In this document: one piece after another, positions 8,978 through 18,311 of the stretch
How positions within the stretch are numbered: the first letter of the stretch is position 1
How the letters are laid out: the number at the start of each line of letters is the position of its first letter
Source of the DNA: Bartonella sp. ML70XJBT.G
GTDB taxonomy: Bacteria; Pseudomonadota; Alphaproteobacteria; Rhizobiales; Rhizobiaceae
Direction: 5' to 3'
NCBI RefSeq assembly: GCF_028618575.1
Contig: NZ_JAQITA010000002.1
Coordinates: 123,060 to 187,059, forward strand
DNA: 64,000 bases
Translations under genes and position numbers: made by a program
The notes under the pieces: generated by a model
Database searches by the model: none
Told to the model about the DNA's origin: nothing
The model's input: the letters and a program-made list of their open reading frames with translations, nothing else

Positions 8978-9772
8978 ATGAAAACTTACCTTGATCTTTT
9001 ATCTCATGTTTTAAATTATGGTATTGATCGTACTGATCGCACCGGTGTTGGAACGCGATCGGTTTTCGGCTATCAGATGCGGTTTGATTTACAGGCTGGA
9101 TTCCCATTATTAACAACAAAGAAGCTGCATTTGCGTTCAATTATTTATGAACTTTTATGGTTTCTTAAAGGTGATACAAATATCGCATGGTTGAAGGAAC
9201 ATGGTGTATCGATTTGGGATGAATGGGCTGATGAGAAAGGGAATCTTGGTCCTATTTATGGTTATCAATGGCGTTCTTGGCCTGCTCCTGATGGAAAACA
9301 TATCGATCAAATAAGTAATCTTTTGTCTATGATTAAAGAAACGCCTGATTCTCGTCGCTTAATTGTATCAGCATGGAATCCAGCATTGATAGAAGAGATG
9401 GCTCTTCCCCCATGTCATTGTTTTTTCCAATTTTACGTTGCTGATGGCAAATTATCTTGTCAACTTTATCAACGTTCAGCGGATATTTTTTTAGGTGTTC
9501 CATTCAATATTGCTTCTTATGCGTTGTTAACAATGATGGTTGCGCAAGTAAGTGAGCTTAAAGTAGGTGATTTTATTCATACTCTTGGTGATGCGCATCT
9601 TTATTCTAATCATTTCGAACAGGCAAAATATCAGTTGTCTCGTAACCCAAATGCTTTGCCGTTTATGCGTATAAATTCAGAGGTAACAGATCTTTTTTCT
9701 TTTCAATTTGAGGATTTTGAATTGCTAAATTATGAAGCACAACCACATATTAAAGCGCCGGTGGCAGTATGA
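8978..9772 (+). CDS. thyA: Thymidylate synthase
   Basis: Converts dUMP plus methylene-tetrahydrofolate to dTMP and dihydrofolate. At 264 residues it has the full length of the E. coli-type enzyme. Seen: [19 protein letters not shown] at the N-terminus with the phosphate-binding Arg, the catalytic Cys at about residue 146 in [12 protein letters not shown], the [20 protein letters not shown] block, and a C-terminal IKAPVAV ending in Val rather than Ile. The stop overlaps the folA start (ATGA), so the two are translationally coupled. This suits their jobs, since ThyA makes the dihydrofolate that FolA reduces. Confidence 0.97.
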   Translation: MKTYLDLLSHVLNYGIDRTDRTGVGTRSVFGYQMRFDLQAGFPLLTTKKLHLRSIIYELLWFLKGDTNIAWLKEHGVSIWDEWADEKGNLGPIYGYQWRSWPAPDGKHIDQISNLLSMIKETPDSRRLIVSAWNPALIEEMALPPCHCFFQFYVADGKLSCQLYQRSADIFLGVPFNIASYALLTMMVAQVSELKVGDFIHTLGDAHLYSNHFEQAKYQLSRNPNALPFMRINSEVTDLFSFQFEDFELLNYEAQPHIKAPVAV

Positions 9773-10278
9773 CCCTTCCCATTTGTCTCATTGCAGCTGT
9801 TACAGAAAATGGTGTGATCGGTCGTGAAGGGGCTATGCCTTGGACGCTGTCAACAGATTTACAACGCTTTAAAGCTTTGACTTTCGGTAAACCCATTATT
9901 ATGGGACGAAAAACTTGGGATTCTCTAGGGCGTCCTTTGCCAGGGCGGACAAATATCGTTATTACCCGCAATGGCACATGGAGAGCGGAAGGCGCTGTTG
10001 TTGTTCATTCTTTGTCTCAAGCTTGTTCTGTTGCAAAAAGGATTGCATCGCAAAATGATGCAGATGCAATTTTTATCATTGGGGGTGGTGAAATTTTTCA
10101 ACAAGGGTTGCATATTGCTGATAAAATATTTCTTACAGAAGTTCTTGCTTCTATTAAAGGGGATAGTTTTTTTCCTGTTTTCGATAAAGAAAAGTGGACT
10201 CTTGTGCAAACACAATATATTCCAGAAGGAGATAAAGACAGTCATCCGACACGGTTTGTAGTTTATGAGCGGAAATAA
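9769..10278 (+). CDS. folA: Dihydrofolate reductase
   Basis: NADPH-dependent reduction of dihydrofolate to tetrahydrofolate. The 169-residue product shows the standard order: [21 protein letters not shown] (active-site loop; the acidic catalytic position corresponds to Asp in the [10 protein letters not shown] helix), [19 protein letters not shown] for the NADPH phosphate, then [11 protein letters not shown] near residue 105. The start codon overlaps the thyA stop by four bases. Some antifolate contact positions could be compared with sensitive enzymes, but nothing obvious is missing. Confidence 0.96.
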   Translation: MTLPICLIAAVTENGVIGREGAMPWTLSTDLQRFKALTFGKPIIMGRKTWDSLGRPLPGRTNIVITRNGTWRAEGAVVVHSLSQACSVAKRIASQNDADAIFIIGGGEIFQQGLHIADKIFLTEVLASIKGDSFFPVFDKEKWTLVQTQYIPEGDKDSHPTRFVVYERK

Positions 10279-10396
10279 CTGTTTATAATGAAGTGGAAAG
10301 AGCATGTCTGTTACATTGTAATCAGATAAGAAGAACTCTATAAGATCAAGTGAATGGTTGGTATTTGACGAATGGTAGTCAGTTAAAGAGGTGATG

Positions 10397-11542
10397 ATGC
10401 CCTGGACAAATCAAAATGGTAGTGGCCCGTGGAGCGGCGATAAAAATAAACTCGGTAGTGACAAAAAAACATCTGCTAAAAACATTTTTGGTTCTGGTGG
10501 CAGTAGTGGTGGGGGAAATGGTTCCAATCTTGATGATCTTTTGCGTAAAGGGCAAGATCAATTTCAACAGGTTGGAAGAGGTGGGTTGCTTGTTTTATTG
10601 CTTCTTCTTGCTGTGTTTTTTTGTTTGTATCAGTCTCTTTATATTGTTCAACAAAATGAACAAGCGGTGGAGTTGCGTTTTGGTGTGCCTAAGGCAGAAA
10701 TTATCGGTGATGGTTTGCATTTTCATTTTTGGCCAATTGAGACGTATATGAAAGTGCCTTTAACCGAAAAAACAATTGCAATTGGTGGTCAATCTGGTCA
10801 AGCACAACAAAGTGAGGGGTTGATGCTTTCGAGTGATCAGAATATTGTTAATGTCAATTTCTCTGTTTACTATCGGATTTCACGTCCTGGGCAATTTCTC
10901 TTCAATGTGAATGATCAAGAAGGAACAGTTCGTCAAGTTGCTGAGAGTGCAATGCGTGAGGTCATTGGCTCAAGGCCTGTTGATGACGTTTTACGGGATA
11001 AAAAAGAAGAAGTTGCCAATGACGTGAGAAAAATTATCCAGTTGACTGTAGATAAATATCAACTTGGTGTTGAGATAAGTCGTGTGTCAATTAGTGAAGC
11101 TGCTCCTCCTACAAAGGTTGCAGCGGCGTTTAATTCTGTCCAGCAGGCAGAGCAGGAACGGGGGCGAATGATTGAGGAAGGAAATCGTGTGCGTTTTACT
11201 AAAATTGGTTTAGCAAATGGTGAGGCTTCACGTACACGGGAAATTGCAAAGGGTGAAAAGGCTCAAATGGTTGAAGAGGCAAGAGGGCGTGCTGAGCGTT
11301 TTCAGGCTATAGCACGTGAGGCGGCATTTTCACCAGAAGCTACGCGTTATCGTCTTTATATGGAAACGATGGGGCGTATTCTTTCCTCACCGCATAAGTT
11401 GATTCTTGATCAAATGAACTCTCCAGCGGTGCCTTATCTTCCTCTGAATGAATTGCTAGGCAGCAATTCATCAGAAAACGCGAAAAAAACATCAGCGCGT
11501 TCGGCATCGTTTTTAGATTCTCGTATTTCTGGAGGACGCTAA
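10397..11542 (+). CDS. hflK: HflK, SPFH/band-7 subunit of the FtsH modulator complex
   Basis: With HflC it forms a large inner-membrane, periplasm-facing complex that modulates the FtsH protease. About 381 residues: a Gly-rich cytoplasmic N-terminus (MPWTNQNGSGPWSG, FGSGGSSGGGNGS), one membrane span near residues 60-82 (LLVLLLLLAVFFCLY), then the band-7 domain (YIVQQNEQAVELRFGVP) and a long coiled-coil with EQERGRMIEEGNRV. Three starts are stacked (GTG, ATG, ATG at 10391-10399). The third (10397) is best spaced from the AAAGAGG site and gives the MPW start normal for alphaproteobacterial HflK. Its stop overlaps the hflC start. Confidence 0.94.
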   Translation: MPWTNQNGSGPWSGDKNKLGSDKKTSAKNIFGSGGSSGGGNGSNLDDLLRKGQDQFQQVGRGGLLVLLLLLAVFFCLYQSLYIVQQNEQAVELRFGVPKAEIIGDGLHFHFWPIETYMKVPLTEKTIAIGGQSGQAQQSEGLMLSSDQNIVNVNFSVYYRISRPGQFLFNVNDQEGTVRQVAESAMREVIGSRPVDDVLRDKKEEVANDVRKIIQLTVDKYQLGVEISRVSISEAAPPTKVAAAFNSVQQAEQERGRMIEEGNRVRFTKIGLANGEASRTREIAKGEKAQMVEEARGRAERFQAIAREAAFSPEATRYRLYMETMGRILSSPHKLILDQMNSPAVPYLPLNELLGSNSSENAKKTSARSASFLDSRISGGR

Positions 11543-12480
11543 TGATGCTGCAATCTCGTTTTTTCTTTATATTGAGTCCCATCGTGCTGCTTTTGATGAT
11601 TTTGTGGATGTCTGTTTTTATTGTTTATCCTCGTCAACAAGTGGCAATTAAACGTTTTGGGCAAATTGTTAAGGTAGAATCTAATCCTGGGCTTTATTTT
11701 AAAGCGCCCTTTGTGGATAAGATGATCGTTGTTGATAATCGATTGTTGCGTTACGATGTTCCTACACAATCTGTGCAGGTTCGAGGTGGTGCTTATTATG
11801 AAGTGGATGCGTTCTTTATTTATCGTATTACAGATCCTAAGTTGTTTTTACAGCGTATTGCGTCAGGACGTCCGCAGATTGCTGCGCGTGAAAATCTTGC
11901 TCCGCGTTTTATTGACGCTTTGCGTGCTGTTTATGGTAAACGAGAATTTAAGGCTGCTTTATCCGATGAACGGGGAGCAATGATGGCCGAAGTGCAACGG
12001 CAGTTTTCTGTAGATGCTGGCTCATTGGGCATTACTATTCTCGATGTGCGTATTCGCAAAACTGATTTAACGGATGCTGTTTCAGAAGATGTTTATCGGC
12101 AAATGGCAGCTGAACGTGAGGCGGCAGCAGAAAATATTCGTGCTCGGGGGCAGCAGGAGCGAGACCGTATTGTGGCGGAGGCTAATCGTGAATATGAAGA
12201 GATCGTTGCAGCTGCAAAGCGTGATGCTGAAATTACTCGCGGTGAAGGGCAAGCTGAAAGTATTCGCCTTTTATTGACTGCTAGGGAAGCCAATCCATCC
12301 TTTTACGATTTTTGGTTGGCGATGGAACAGTATAAAAATTTGGAGCGTATTCCGATGGTGGTTTCACCAAATGAGAGTTTCTTTTTGTATTTCCACAATC
12401 CTTTGCAGGAAAAGAGAAATTTTTCATCTAACATGAATACTGGCTTGAATAAAACTGATCAGAAAATCGGAGGAGAGTAG
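11542..12480 (+). CDS. hflC: HflC, partner subunit of HflK
   Basis: A 312-residue SPFH/band-7 protein. It has an N-terminal anchor (FFILSPIVLLLMILWMSVFI), the YPRQQVAIKRFGQIV entry to the band-7 domain, and a helical stretch with MAAEREAAAENIRARGQQER and AAAKRDAEITRGEGQAESIR typical of HflC. TAATG overlap with hflK implies coupled translation. Downstream, 154 bases separate it from a Deg/HtrA protease, a gene order also seen in other Rhizobiales, which groups three envelope-proteostasis factors. Confidence 0.95.
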   Translation: MMLQSRFFFILSPIVLLLMILWMSVFIVYPRQQVAIKRFGQIVKVESNPGLYFKAPFVDKMIVVDNRLLRYDVPTQSVQVRGGAYYEVDAFFIYRITDPKLFLQRIASGRPQIAARENLAPRFIDALRAVYGKREFKAALSDERGAMMAEVQRQFSVDAGSLGITILDVRIRKTDLTDAVSEDVYRQMAAEREAAAENIRARGQQERDRIVAEANREYEEIVAAAKRDAEITRGEGQAESIRLLLTAREANPSFYDFWLAMEQYKNLERIPMVVSPNESFFLYFHNPLQEKRNFSSNMNTGLNKTDQKIGGE

Positions 12481-12634
12481 AAACAACGGTGGATTGTAAA
12501 CTTGTGCTTTTGCATGAAAAATGTGATCTGTTGTTGTTTTCTTTTCTAGTGTAAGTGGTAAAGTGTTGAGCCATGCATGATTTTGCATAGATAAATTACG
12601 TGAGGCTCTTGTAGCGTTTTGTTAAAGGCATGTT

Positions 12635-14152
12635 ATGGGTAGAAGTGTCGTAGATAAAAATACGTCTTTGAAGTTTTTTGTCACAAGAGTTGCTATCTGT
12701 GTGGTTTTGTTTTTATCAGGATCGATCAGTTTATCTTGGGGAACGGAAACAAAAGAGACACTTCTTTCCGTTCCTGATTTGGCTGCAGAGCTTTTGGAGA
12801 CCGTTGTCAATATTTCCACAGCTCAGACCGTTGAGGGTACTGAACAAGACGAGAATAGTCCGGTGCCCGTTATCCCAAAAGATTCATTATTACAAGAATA
12901 TTTTGATGATTTTTTTGCACCTAAAGATGATCAAAAAGATAGTCAGTTTCAAAAGGTGCGTTCTTTGGGGTCTGGTTTTGTAATTGATGCGCAAAGAGGG
13001 CTGATTGTTACAAATTATCACGTTATTGTTGATGCTGATGATATTGAAGTGAATTTTACGGATGGTGCAAAACTAAAAGCAAAATTACTTGGAAAGGATA
13101 GCAAGACTGATTTGGCGCTGCTGCAAGTGGATGCAAAAAGTAAAAAGTTAAAAGCTGTCCGCTTTGGTGATTCAGAAAAGGCGCGTATTGGTGATTGGGT
13201 TATGGCTATCGGTAACCCTTATGGTTTTGGTGGAAGTGTGACGGTTGGTATTATTTCTGCACGTAATCGTGATCTTAATGCTGGACCTTATGATAATTTT
13301 ATTCAGACTGATGCAGCGATTAACCGAGGCAATTCTGGTGGTCCTTTATTTGATAGAAGTGGTAAGGTCATTGGCATTAATACAGCAATTGTTTCACCTT
13401 CTGGAGGATCTATAGGGATTGGTTTTGCTATACCATCGGATATGGCTCTTTCTGTCATTAATCAGTTGCGTGATTTGGGAGAAATAAGACGTGGTTGGTT
13501 GGCTATACGTATTCAACCGGTGACAGAAGATATTGCCAAAAATCTGAAGCTAGACAATGCTATGGGAGCGTTGGTTGCTGGGAAGATAGAACAGGCGGAT
13601 GTGGATAATAGTCAATTACAGATTGGAGATGTTATTCTGTCCTTTGGAGATGTACAAATTAAACATGCGCGTGATTTACCCCGTTTAGTAGCGGAAAGTT
13701 CAGAAGGAAAAGTGGTGGATGTTACTGTTTTGCGAAATGGGCAGAAAAAAACAGTAAAAGTTAAGCTTGGACGTTTAATTGAGACAGATGCAAATGAGGC
13801 TTTACAAGAAAAATCCGATAATGAAAAAGGCGATGCTGTATCGGAAAGTGTAACAATGCAATTTATGGGAATGACATTATCTGAGCTTACAACGGATTTG
13901 CGTCAACATTATTCTATTAGCGATAAACTGCGGGGATTGGTGGTGACATCTGTTGTAAAAAATAGTGCGGCGGATAAAAAGCGTATTCGCATAGGGGAAG
14001 TGATTGTTGATATCAATCAAAGTTCTGTCACAACAATTAATGAGGCTAAAAAACGTATTCATAAATTACGTGAAGCTGGACGCAAAAATGCTCTTCTCAT
14101 CGTTGCTCGTCCTGATGGAGAATTACGGTTCGTAACGGTTCCAATGGATTGA
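12635..14152 (+). CDS. degP: Periplasmic Deg/HtrA (Do) serine protease-chaperone
   Basis: A 505-residue secreted protease. It has a signal-type N-terminus (basic start, then VAICVVLFLSGSISLSWG), a trypsin-like domain and two PDZ domains. The catalytic triad is visible: His129 in TNYHVI, Asp159 in SKTDLALL and Ser234 in GNSGGPL. PDZ1 begins near GWLAIRIQPV (residue 290) and PDZ2 near MTLSELTTDL (residue 410). A Q-linker-like region, 60-odd residues after the signal, carries acidic and Gln/Lys-rich sequence (LQEYFDDFFAPKDDQKDSQF), equivalent to the LA loop of DegP. It acts on misfolded envelope proteins under stress. The choice among degP, degQ and htrA names is not decidable here. Confidence 0.93.
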   Translation: MGRSVVDKNTSLKFFVTRVAICVVLFLSGSISLSWGTETKETLLSVPDLAAELLETVVNISTAQTVEGTEQDENSPVPVIPKDSLLQEYFDDFFAPKDDQKDSQFQKVRSLGSGFVIDAQRGLIVTNYHVIVDADDIEVNFTDGAKLKAKLLGKDSKTDLALLQVDAKSKKLKAVRFGDSEKARIGDWVMAIGNPYGFGGSVTVGIISARNRDLNAGPYDNFIQTDAAINRGNSGGPLFDRSGKVIGINTAIVSPSGGSIGIGFAIPSDMALSVINQLRDLGEIRRGWLAIRIQPVTEDIAKNLKLDNAMGALVAGKIEQADVDNSQLQIGDVILSFGDVQIKHARDLPRLVAESSEGKVVDVTVLRNGQKKTVKVKLGRLIETDANEALQEKSDNEKGDAVSESVTMQFMGMTLSELTTDLRQHYSISDKLRGLVVTSVVKNSAADKKRIRIGEVIVDINQSSVTTINEAKKRIHKLREAGRKNALLIVARPDGELRFVTVPMD

Positions 14153-14713
14153 TGATGAGGGGATTGATATTTTAGAAATTCATTTTTGAGATGTTTGTTT
14201 AAGCATTCGTGTTTTTTATCGCTCTCACAGTATGCGGGAGTTGGTATTTTTCCCTTCAGTTTTTAAATATTCCTGATGTAGAAGGATTCATATCAGAACT
14301 CTTCATTTGTGGATGTTGCCTATCTTGGTTTTGAGGTTAATGGAAAAAAACAGTTGTAGGAAAAATGAAAGTATGAAAGCAAGAATCTGCTGTGTATTTA
14401 TTACGATCAGAATATTCATCTCTTTTGTATAAAAAGATAAAACTGTTTGATTGTATAGGTTAAGTTCTTGTTTTTTCTTACTCTTGTAAAGCGCGTGTTG
14501 TTATGGCGAACAGTGTGAAAGAGCTCCTATAGCTGTATTTTGTTGTTTTTGCAAAGAAAGTAGAATTATTATAGGGGCGTCTTTGCACTTTCTATAGAGA
14601 TTTTTATATATTTTGTTTGAAGAGTTCATTTTATGATAGTCTAGATGAAAGATTATGCCTTTGGGGGATGATGTTGCATAAATTTTTTATGATGGATAGA
14701 GGAATTTCCATTC
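14153..14713. other. Eroded gap between the Deg protease gene and miaA
   Basis: 560 bases with no supported gene on either strand. A 65-codon plus-strand frame entering miaA in another frame (14617-14814) is a shadow. From memory, related Rhizobiales carry serB in this interval; I could not find a readable serB trace, so the idea of a lost gene is inference. Confidence 0.4.
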
Positions 14714-15586
14714 ATGACGCAGAGGACAATTACATTGATAGCGGGGCCAACGGCAAGTGGGAAATCAGCGTTTGCCTTACAAGTGGCGCAAGAAAAAGAT
14801 GCTGTTATTATTAACACGGATTCCGTGCAGGTTTATGATGTTCTCAATATTTTAACAGCTCGACCAACAAGGGCTGATACTGCGATTGTTCCACACTATT
14901 TGTATGGTCATGTGAGTCCTGTGGTGAATTATTCGGTAGGAAAGTGGTTGTGTGATGTTGAAAAGTTATTGACGACGTTTACATCCAAATCGCTTATTTT
15001 TGTTGGTGGAACAGGGCTTTATTTCCGAGCTCTTTTAGAAGGAATGTCAAAAGTTCCTCCTATTCCAGATGTGGTGCGACAAAAGTGGCGACTTCGGCTT
15101 GATCAAGAGGGGGTGGAGAATCTTTATCGCCAGTTGTTGCTCATTGATGCTGCTCTTGCCGAGAAAATTTCTTCGCAAGATGGGCAGCGTATTGTCCGTG
15201 CTTTGGAAGTTTATGATGCAACAGGTAAGAAATTAAGTTGGTGGCAAAAACAAAAAACAGCACCTCTCATTCCACCACATGTTGCAGAAAAATTTCTTCT
15301 TATTCCACCCCGTCAACAGCTTTATGAACGTATTCATCAGCGGTTAGATTCTATGGTTGAGAGAGGTGCTTTAGAAGAGGTGATTGCTATAAAAAAGCTT
15401 GCACTTTCCCCTATGTTACCAGCGATGAAGGCTATTGGTATCGCTGAGTTTATAGCGCATTTGGATGGACACAGAAGTTTTGAAAATGCTCTTGAAATGG
15501 TGAAAACACAAACAAGGAGATATGCCAAAAGGCAGATGACATGGTTTCGTCATCAATTTAATGAAGAATGGATGCTTCTTTCTTGA
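14714..15586 (+). CDS. miaA: tRNA dimethylallyltransferase
   Basis: Adds an isopentenyl group to A37 of tRNAs that read UNN codons. The 290-residue protein starts with the P-loop GPTASGKSAFAL at residues 11-22, followed by the INTDSVQVYDVL (DSxQ) motif and VGGTGLYFRALL. SSQDGQRIVRALEVYDATGK follows, and the C-terminus has TRRYAKRQMTWFR, which contacts the tRNA. All family hallmarks are present, though it is slightly shorter than the E. coli enzyme (316). The tRNA-Leu(UAA) and tRNA-Cys(GCA) genes in this window are possible substrates of the class. Confidence 0.95.
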   Translation: MTQRTITLIAGPTASGKSAFALQVAQEKDAVIINTDSVQVYDVLNILTARPTRADTAIVPHYLYGHVSPVVNYSVGKWLCDVEKLLTTFTSKSLIFVGGTGLYFRALLEGMSKVPPIPDVVRQKWRLRLDQEGVENLYRQLLLIDAALAEKISSQDGQRIVRALEVYDATGKKLSWWQKQKTAPLIPPHVAEKFLLIPPRQQLYERIHQRLDSMVERGALEEVIAIKKLALSPMLPAMKAIGIAEFIAHLDGHRSFENALEMVKTQTRRYAKRQMTWFRHQFNEEWMLLS

Positions 15587-15781
15587 TAGATAAGCTGAAA
15601 AACCTAAAAAGCATTTGAAAAAAGTTCATTGTAAATGGATTTTTTTAAGAAATATAATTTTTTATTGACGGACGCTATCAATGTAATTAGAAATGTGTTT
15701 CACAGGAAGTATTTTCCTTATAGGTTTTGTGTATCGGAATAAGGGGGGTAGTCATACAATAGATGTTTTTTGTGTGTAGTA

Positions 15782-15827
15782 GGCTCTCTCAGAGCCTTTT
15801 TTGATAGGCTCCTTCGGGAGCTTTTTT
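15782..15827 (+). terminator. Two back-to-back Rho-independent terminators before ilvI
   Basis: Hairpin 1: GGCTCT (15782-15787), loop CTC, AGAGCC (15791-15796), then six T. Hairpin 2: GCTCC (15808-15812), UUCG tetraloop, GGAGC (15817-15821), then six T. They end 31 bases before the ilvI ATG at 15858. They either end the miaA transcript or act as an attenuator for ilvI; a 13-codon frame at 15763 overlaps hairpin 1. Confidence 0.85.
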
Positions 15828-15857
15828 ATTGTGCTATCAAGTAAGCGAGTGGGAAAA

Positions 15858-17657
15858 ATGACAAATCATCCAAAAATGCAACAGAGTGCGGACGGTAAAA
15901 GAATGTCTGGTGCTGAAATGGTGGTTCAAGCTCTTATTGATCAAGGAGTTCAGCATCTCTTTGGTTATCCTGGTGGAGCTGTGCTTCCTATTTTTGATGT
16001 CCTTTATCAACAGGATTCACTGCGGCATATTTTGGTGCGTCATGAACAGGCGGCGGGTCATGCTGCTGAAGGTTATGCACGCAGTACAGGGAAGGTAGGG
16101 GTTATGCTTGTGACTTCTGGTCCAGGGGCAACAAATGCTGTGACACCTTTGCAAGATGCACTTATGGATTCGATCCCGCTTGTTTGTTTTTCTGGTCAGG
16201 TATCGACAACTGTGATTGGAACGAATGCTTTTCAAGAGGCTGATACGGTTGGTATTACAAAACCCTGTACGAAACGGAATTGGTTGGTTGAAGATGTCAA
16301 TGATCTTGCCGCCATTATTCATGAAGCTTTTGCCGTTGCTCAATCAGGGCGTCCAGGACCGGTTTTGATTGATATTCCCAAAGATATCCAATTTGCTTTG
16401 GGTATTTATAGAATGCCTCAAGTTATGGCATCTCAGCATTCTTCTCCACAGTTCAAAGGGAAGAGTGAGGCACTTGAATGTGCTGTTGCTCTTTTAGCAG
16501 AAGCAAAACGTCCTGTTATTTATTCTGGTGGTGGTGTGATTTCATCTGGCCCACAAGCTGTACAGCTTTTGCGTGATTTGGTTGAGTTGGGAGACTTTCC
16601 GATTACATCAACACTCATGGGACTTGGTGCTTATCCGGCTTCTAGCAAAAATTGGCTGGGAATGCTTGGAATGCATGGAACCTATGAGGCGAATATGGCC
16701 ATGCATGATTGTGATGTCATGTTAGCTGTTGGGGCACGGTTTGATGATCGTATCACTGGACGTCTTGATGCTTTTGCACCTCATGCGCGTATTATCCATA
16801 TTGATATTGATCCTTCTTCCATCAATAAAACTGTAAAAGTGGAAGTTCCATTGATTGGCGATGTGGCTGATGTTTTGAGAGATATTAATCAACGTTTGCA
16901 TATGTACAAACCGATATTTCATCATGAGAGTCGTGATGCGTGGTGGAGGCAAATTAAGCGCTGGAAAGCGCGTAATTCATTGGCATATATGGAAACAAAA
17001 GATGTCATTATGCCACAATATGCTCTTGAGCGGCTTTATGCATTGACCAAAGATGCGAATGCTTATGTGACAACAGATGTTGGACAGCATCAGATGTGGG
17101 CCGCACAATATTATCGTTTTGATAAGCCAAAACGTTGGATGACTTCTGGTGGTCTTGGAACTATGGGGTATGGTCTTCCTGCGGCTATCGGTGTTCAAAT
17201 AGCACATCCTGATGCGCTTGTTGTTTGTATTTCTGGTGATGCCTCTATTCAGATGAATATTCAAGAGCTTGCAACAGCAATTCAGCATAATACGCCAGTG
17301 AAAATTTTTATTTTAAATAATCAATATATGGGGATGGTTCGTCAGTGGCAGCAATTGTTGCATGGTAATCGTCTCTCTCATTCTTATACGGAATCGATGC
17401 CTGATTTTGTAAAATTGGCACACGCTTATGGAGCCATGGGAATTCATTGTTCAAAACCCGATGAACTTGATGATAAAATTCAGCAAATGATTGATTGTGA
17501 TAAGCCTGTTCTCTTCGATTGTCGTGTTGATAATTTAGAAAACTGTTTTCCTATGATCCCATCGGGATGTGCCCATAATGAGATGTTATTACCCGATGAG
17601 GCAAGCGAGGAAGCTGTTGCAAATGCTGTTTCTTCTGAGGGAAAGATTCTTGTATAA
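15858..17657 (+). CDS. ilvI: Acetolactate synthase, large (catalytic) subunit
   Basis: Thiamine-diphosphate enzyme condensing two pyruvates (valine/leucine path) or pyruvate with 2-oxobutyrate (isoleucine path). With the ATG at 15858 (MTNHPKM) it has 599 residues. Seen: [15 protein letters not shown], the catalytic Glu63 in [24 protein letters not shown], the FAD-domain segment GLGAYPASS with [13 protein letters not shown], and the ThDP/Mg motif GDASIQMN...NN near residue 470. An open frame extends upstream to 15801 but would begin inside the terminator hairpins, so that longer start is rejected. No small regulatory subunit gene (ilvH) follows; the next 650 bases are empty. Without it, activity and valine feedback would be expected to be weak unless ilvH lies elsewhere. 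Confidence 0.95.
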   Translation: MTNHPKMQQSADGKRMSGAEMVVQALIDQGVQHLFGYPGGAVLPIFDVLYQQDSLRHILVRHEQAAGHAAEGYARSTGKVGVMLVTSGPGATNAVTPLQDALMDSIPLVCFSGQVSTTVIGTNAFQEADTVGITKPCTKRNWLVEDVNDLAAIIHEAFAVAQSGRPGPVLIDIPKDIQFALGIYRMPQVMASQHSSPQFKGKSEALECAVALLAEAKRPVIYSGGGVISSGPQAVQLLRDLVELGDFPITSTLMGLGAYPASSKNWLGMLGMHGTYEANMAMHDCDVMLAVGARFDDRITGRLDAFAPHARIIHIDIDPSSINKTVKVEVPLIGDVADVLRDINQRLHMYKPIFHHESRDAWWRQIKRWKARNSLAYMETKDVIMPQYALERLYALTKDANAYVTTDVGQHQMWAAQYYRFDKPKRWMTSGGLGTMGYGLPAAIGVQIAHPDALVVCISGDASIQMNIQELATAIQHNTPVKIFILNNQYMGMVRQWQQLLHGNRLSHSYTESMPDFVKLAHAYGAMGIHCSKPDELDDKIQQMIDCDKPVLFDCRVDNLENCFPMIPSGCAHNEMLLPDEASEEAVANAVSSEGKILV

Positions 17658-18311
17658 AATGAATATGTTAACAAAAGAGTGAAAGATGGTGATGATGAAG
17701 TCTTTGGAGGCTTCATCTCTGTTTCTTCTTTGTGGAGCGTTCCCATATCCTTAGAGCTTATTTTATGATTTTCATTCTTTGTTTAAAGACATGGGGTGTA
17801 TTATTATATGTTCATCTAAAAAATGTTATAAGTCGTGTGCCTCATTATGATTGAATTTATTTGTACGCAATGTTTGTTTTTTAATTCATATATTCATAGT
17901 TATTTCGTTGCATTTTTTAGATAATACATTGAATTATCTGTTATAAATTAATTTATATTATCTCATCTATGTAAGATTCCATTGTGCAAGAAAAAAAGCT
18001 ACCGTGCTTGAAAGGTGCAACTATGCAAACCGTCATACTTGTGAAAACAATAGAAAAGTTTTCAATCTATTTTTGTTTCGCATGATGAAATTACTCCAAA
18101 TCACTCTTTTAAGGGGTTGATAGGATAATTCCCCTAGCGGCTTGGAAGGAAGGGCAAAAATAACAAAGATCAAATGCAGACATAGAAAATTAATTGGCCA
18201 CTATAGCTTATAATCAGGTAGTAACCTCACTTGATTATGCGGGAGAAATCTATACATATGAGATGTATCGTCAATATATATAATACTCAACATCATATCA
18301 TGATCAAGACA
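17658..18311. other. Gap after ilvI, with no ilvH
   Basis: No supported gene. A possible weak terminator, GATGAAG (17694-17700)/CTTCATC (17711-17717) with a 10-base loop and a T-rich tail, lies 37 bases after the ilvI stop. I looked for an ACT-domain small subunit (ilvH) in this interval and saw no trace. Confidence 0.5.

Noticed and set aside
15801..15857. N-terminal extension of ilvI starting at 15801
   Set aside because: It would begin inside the T-run of one terminator and run through the second hairpin. The ATG at 15858 fits the family start and has its own ribosome site.
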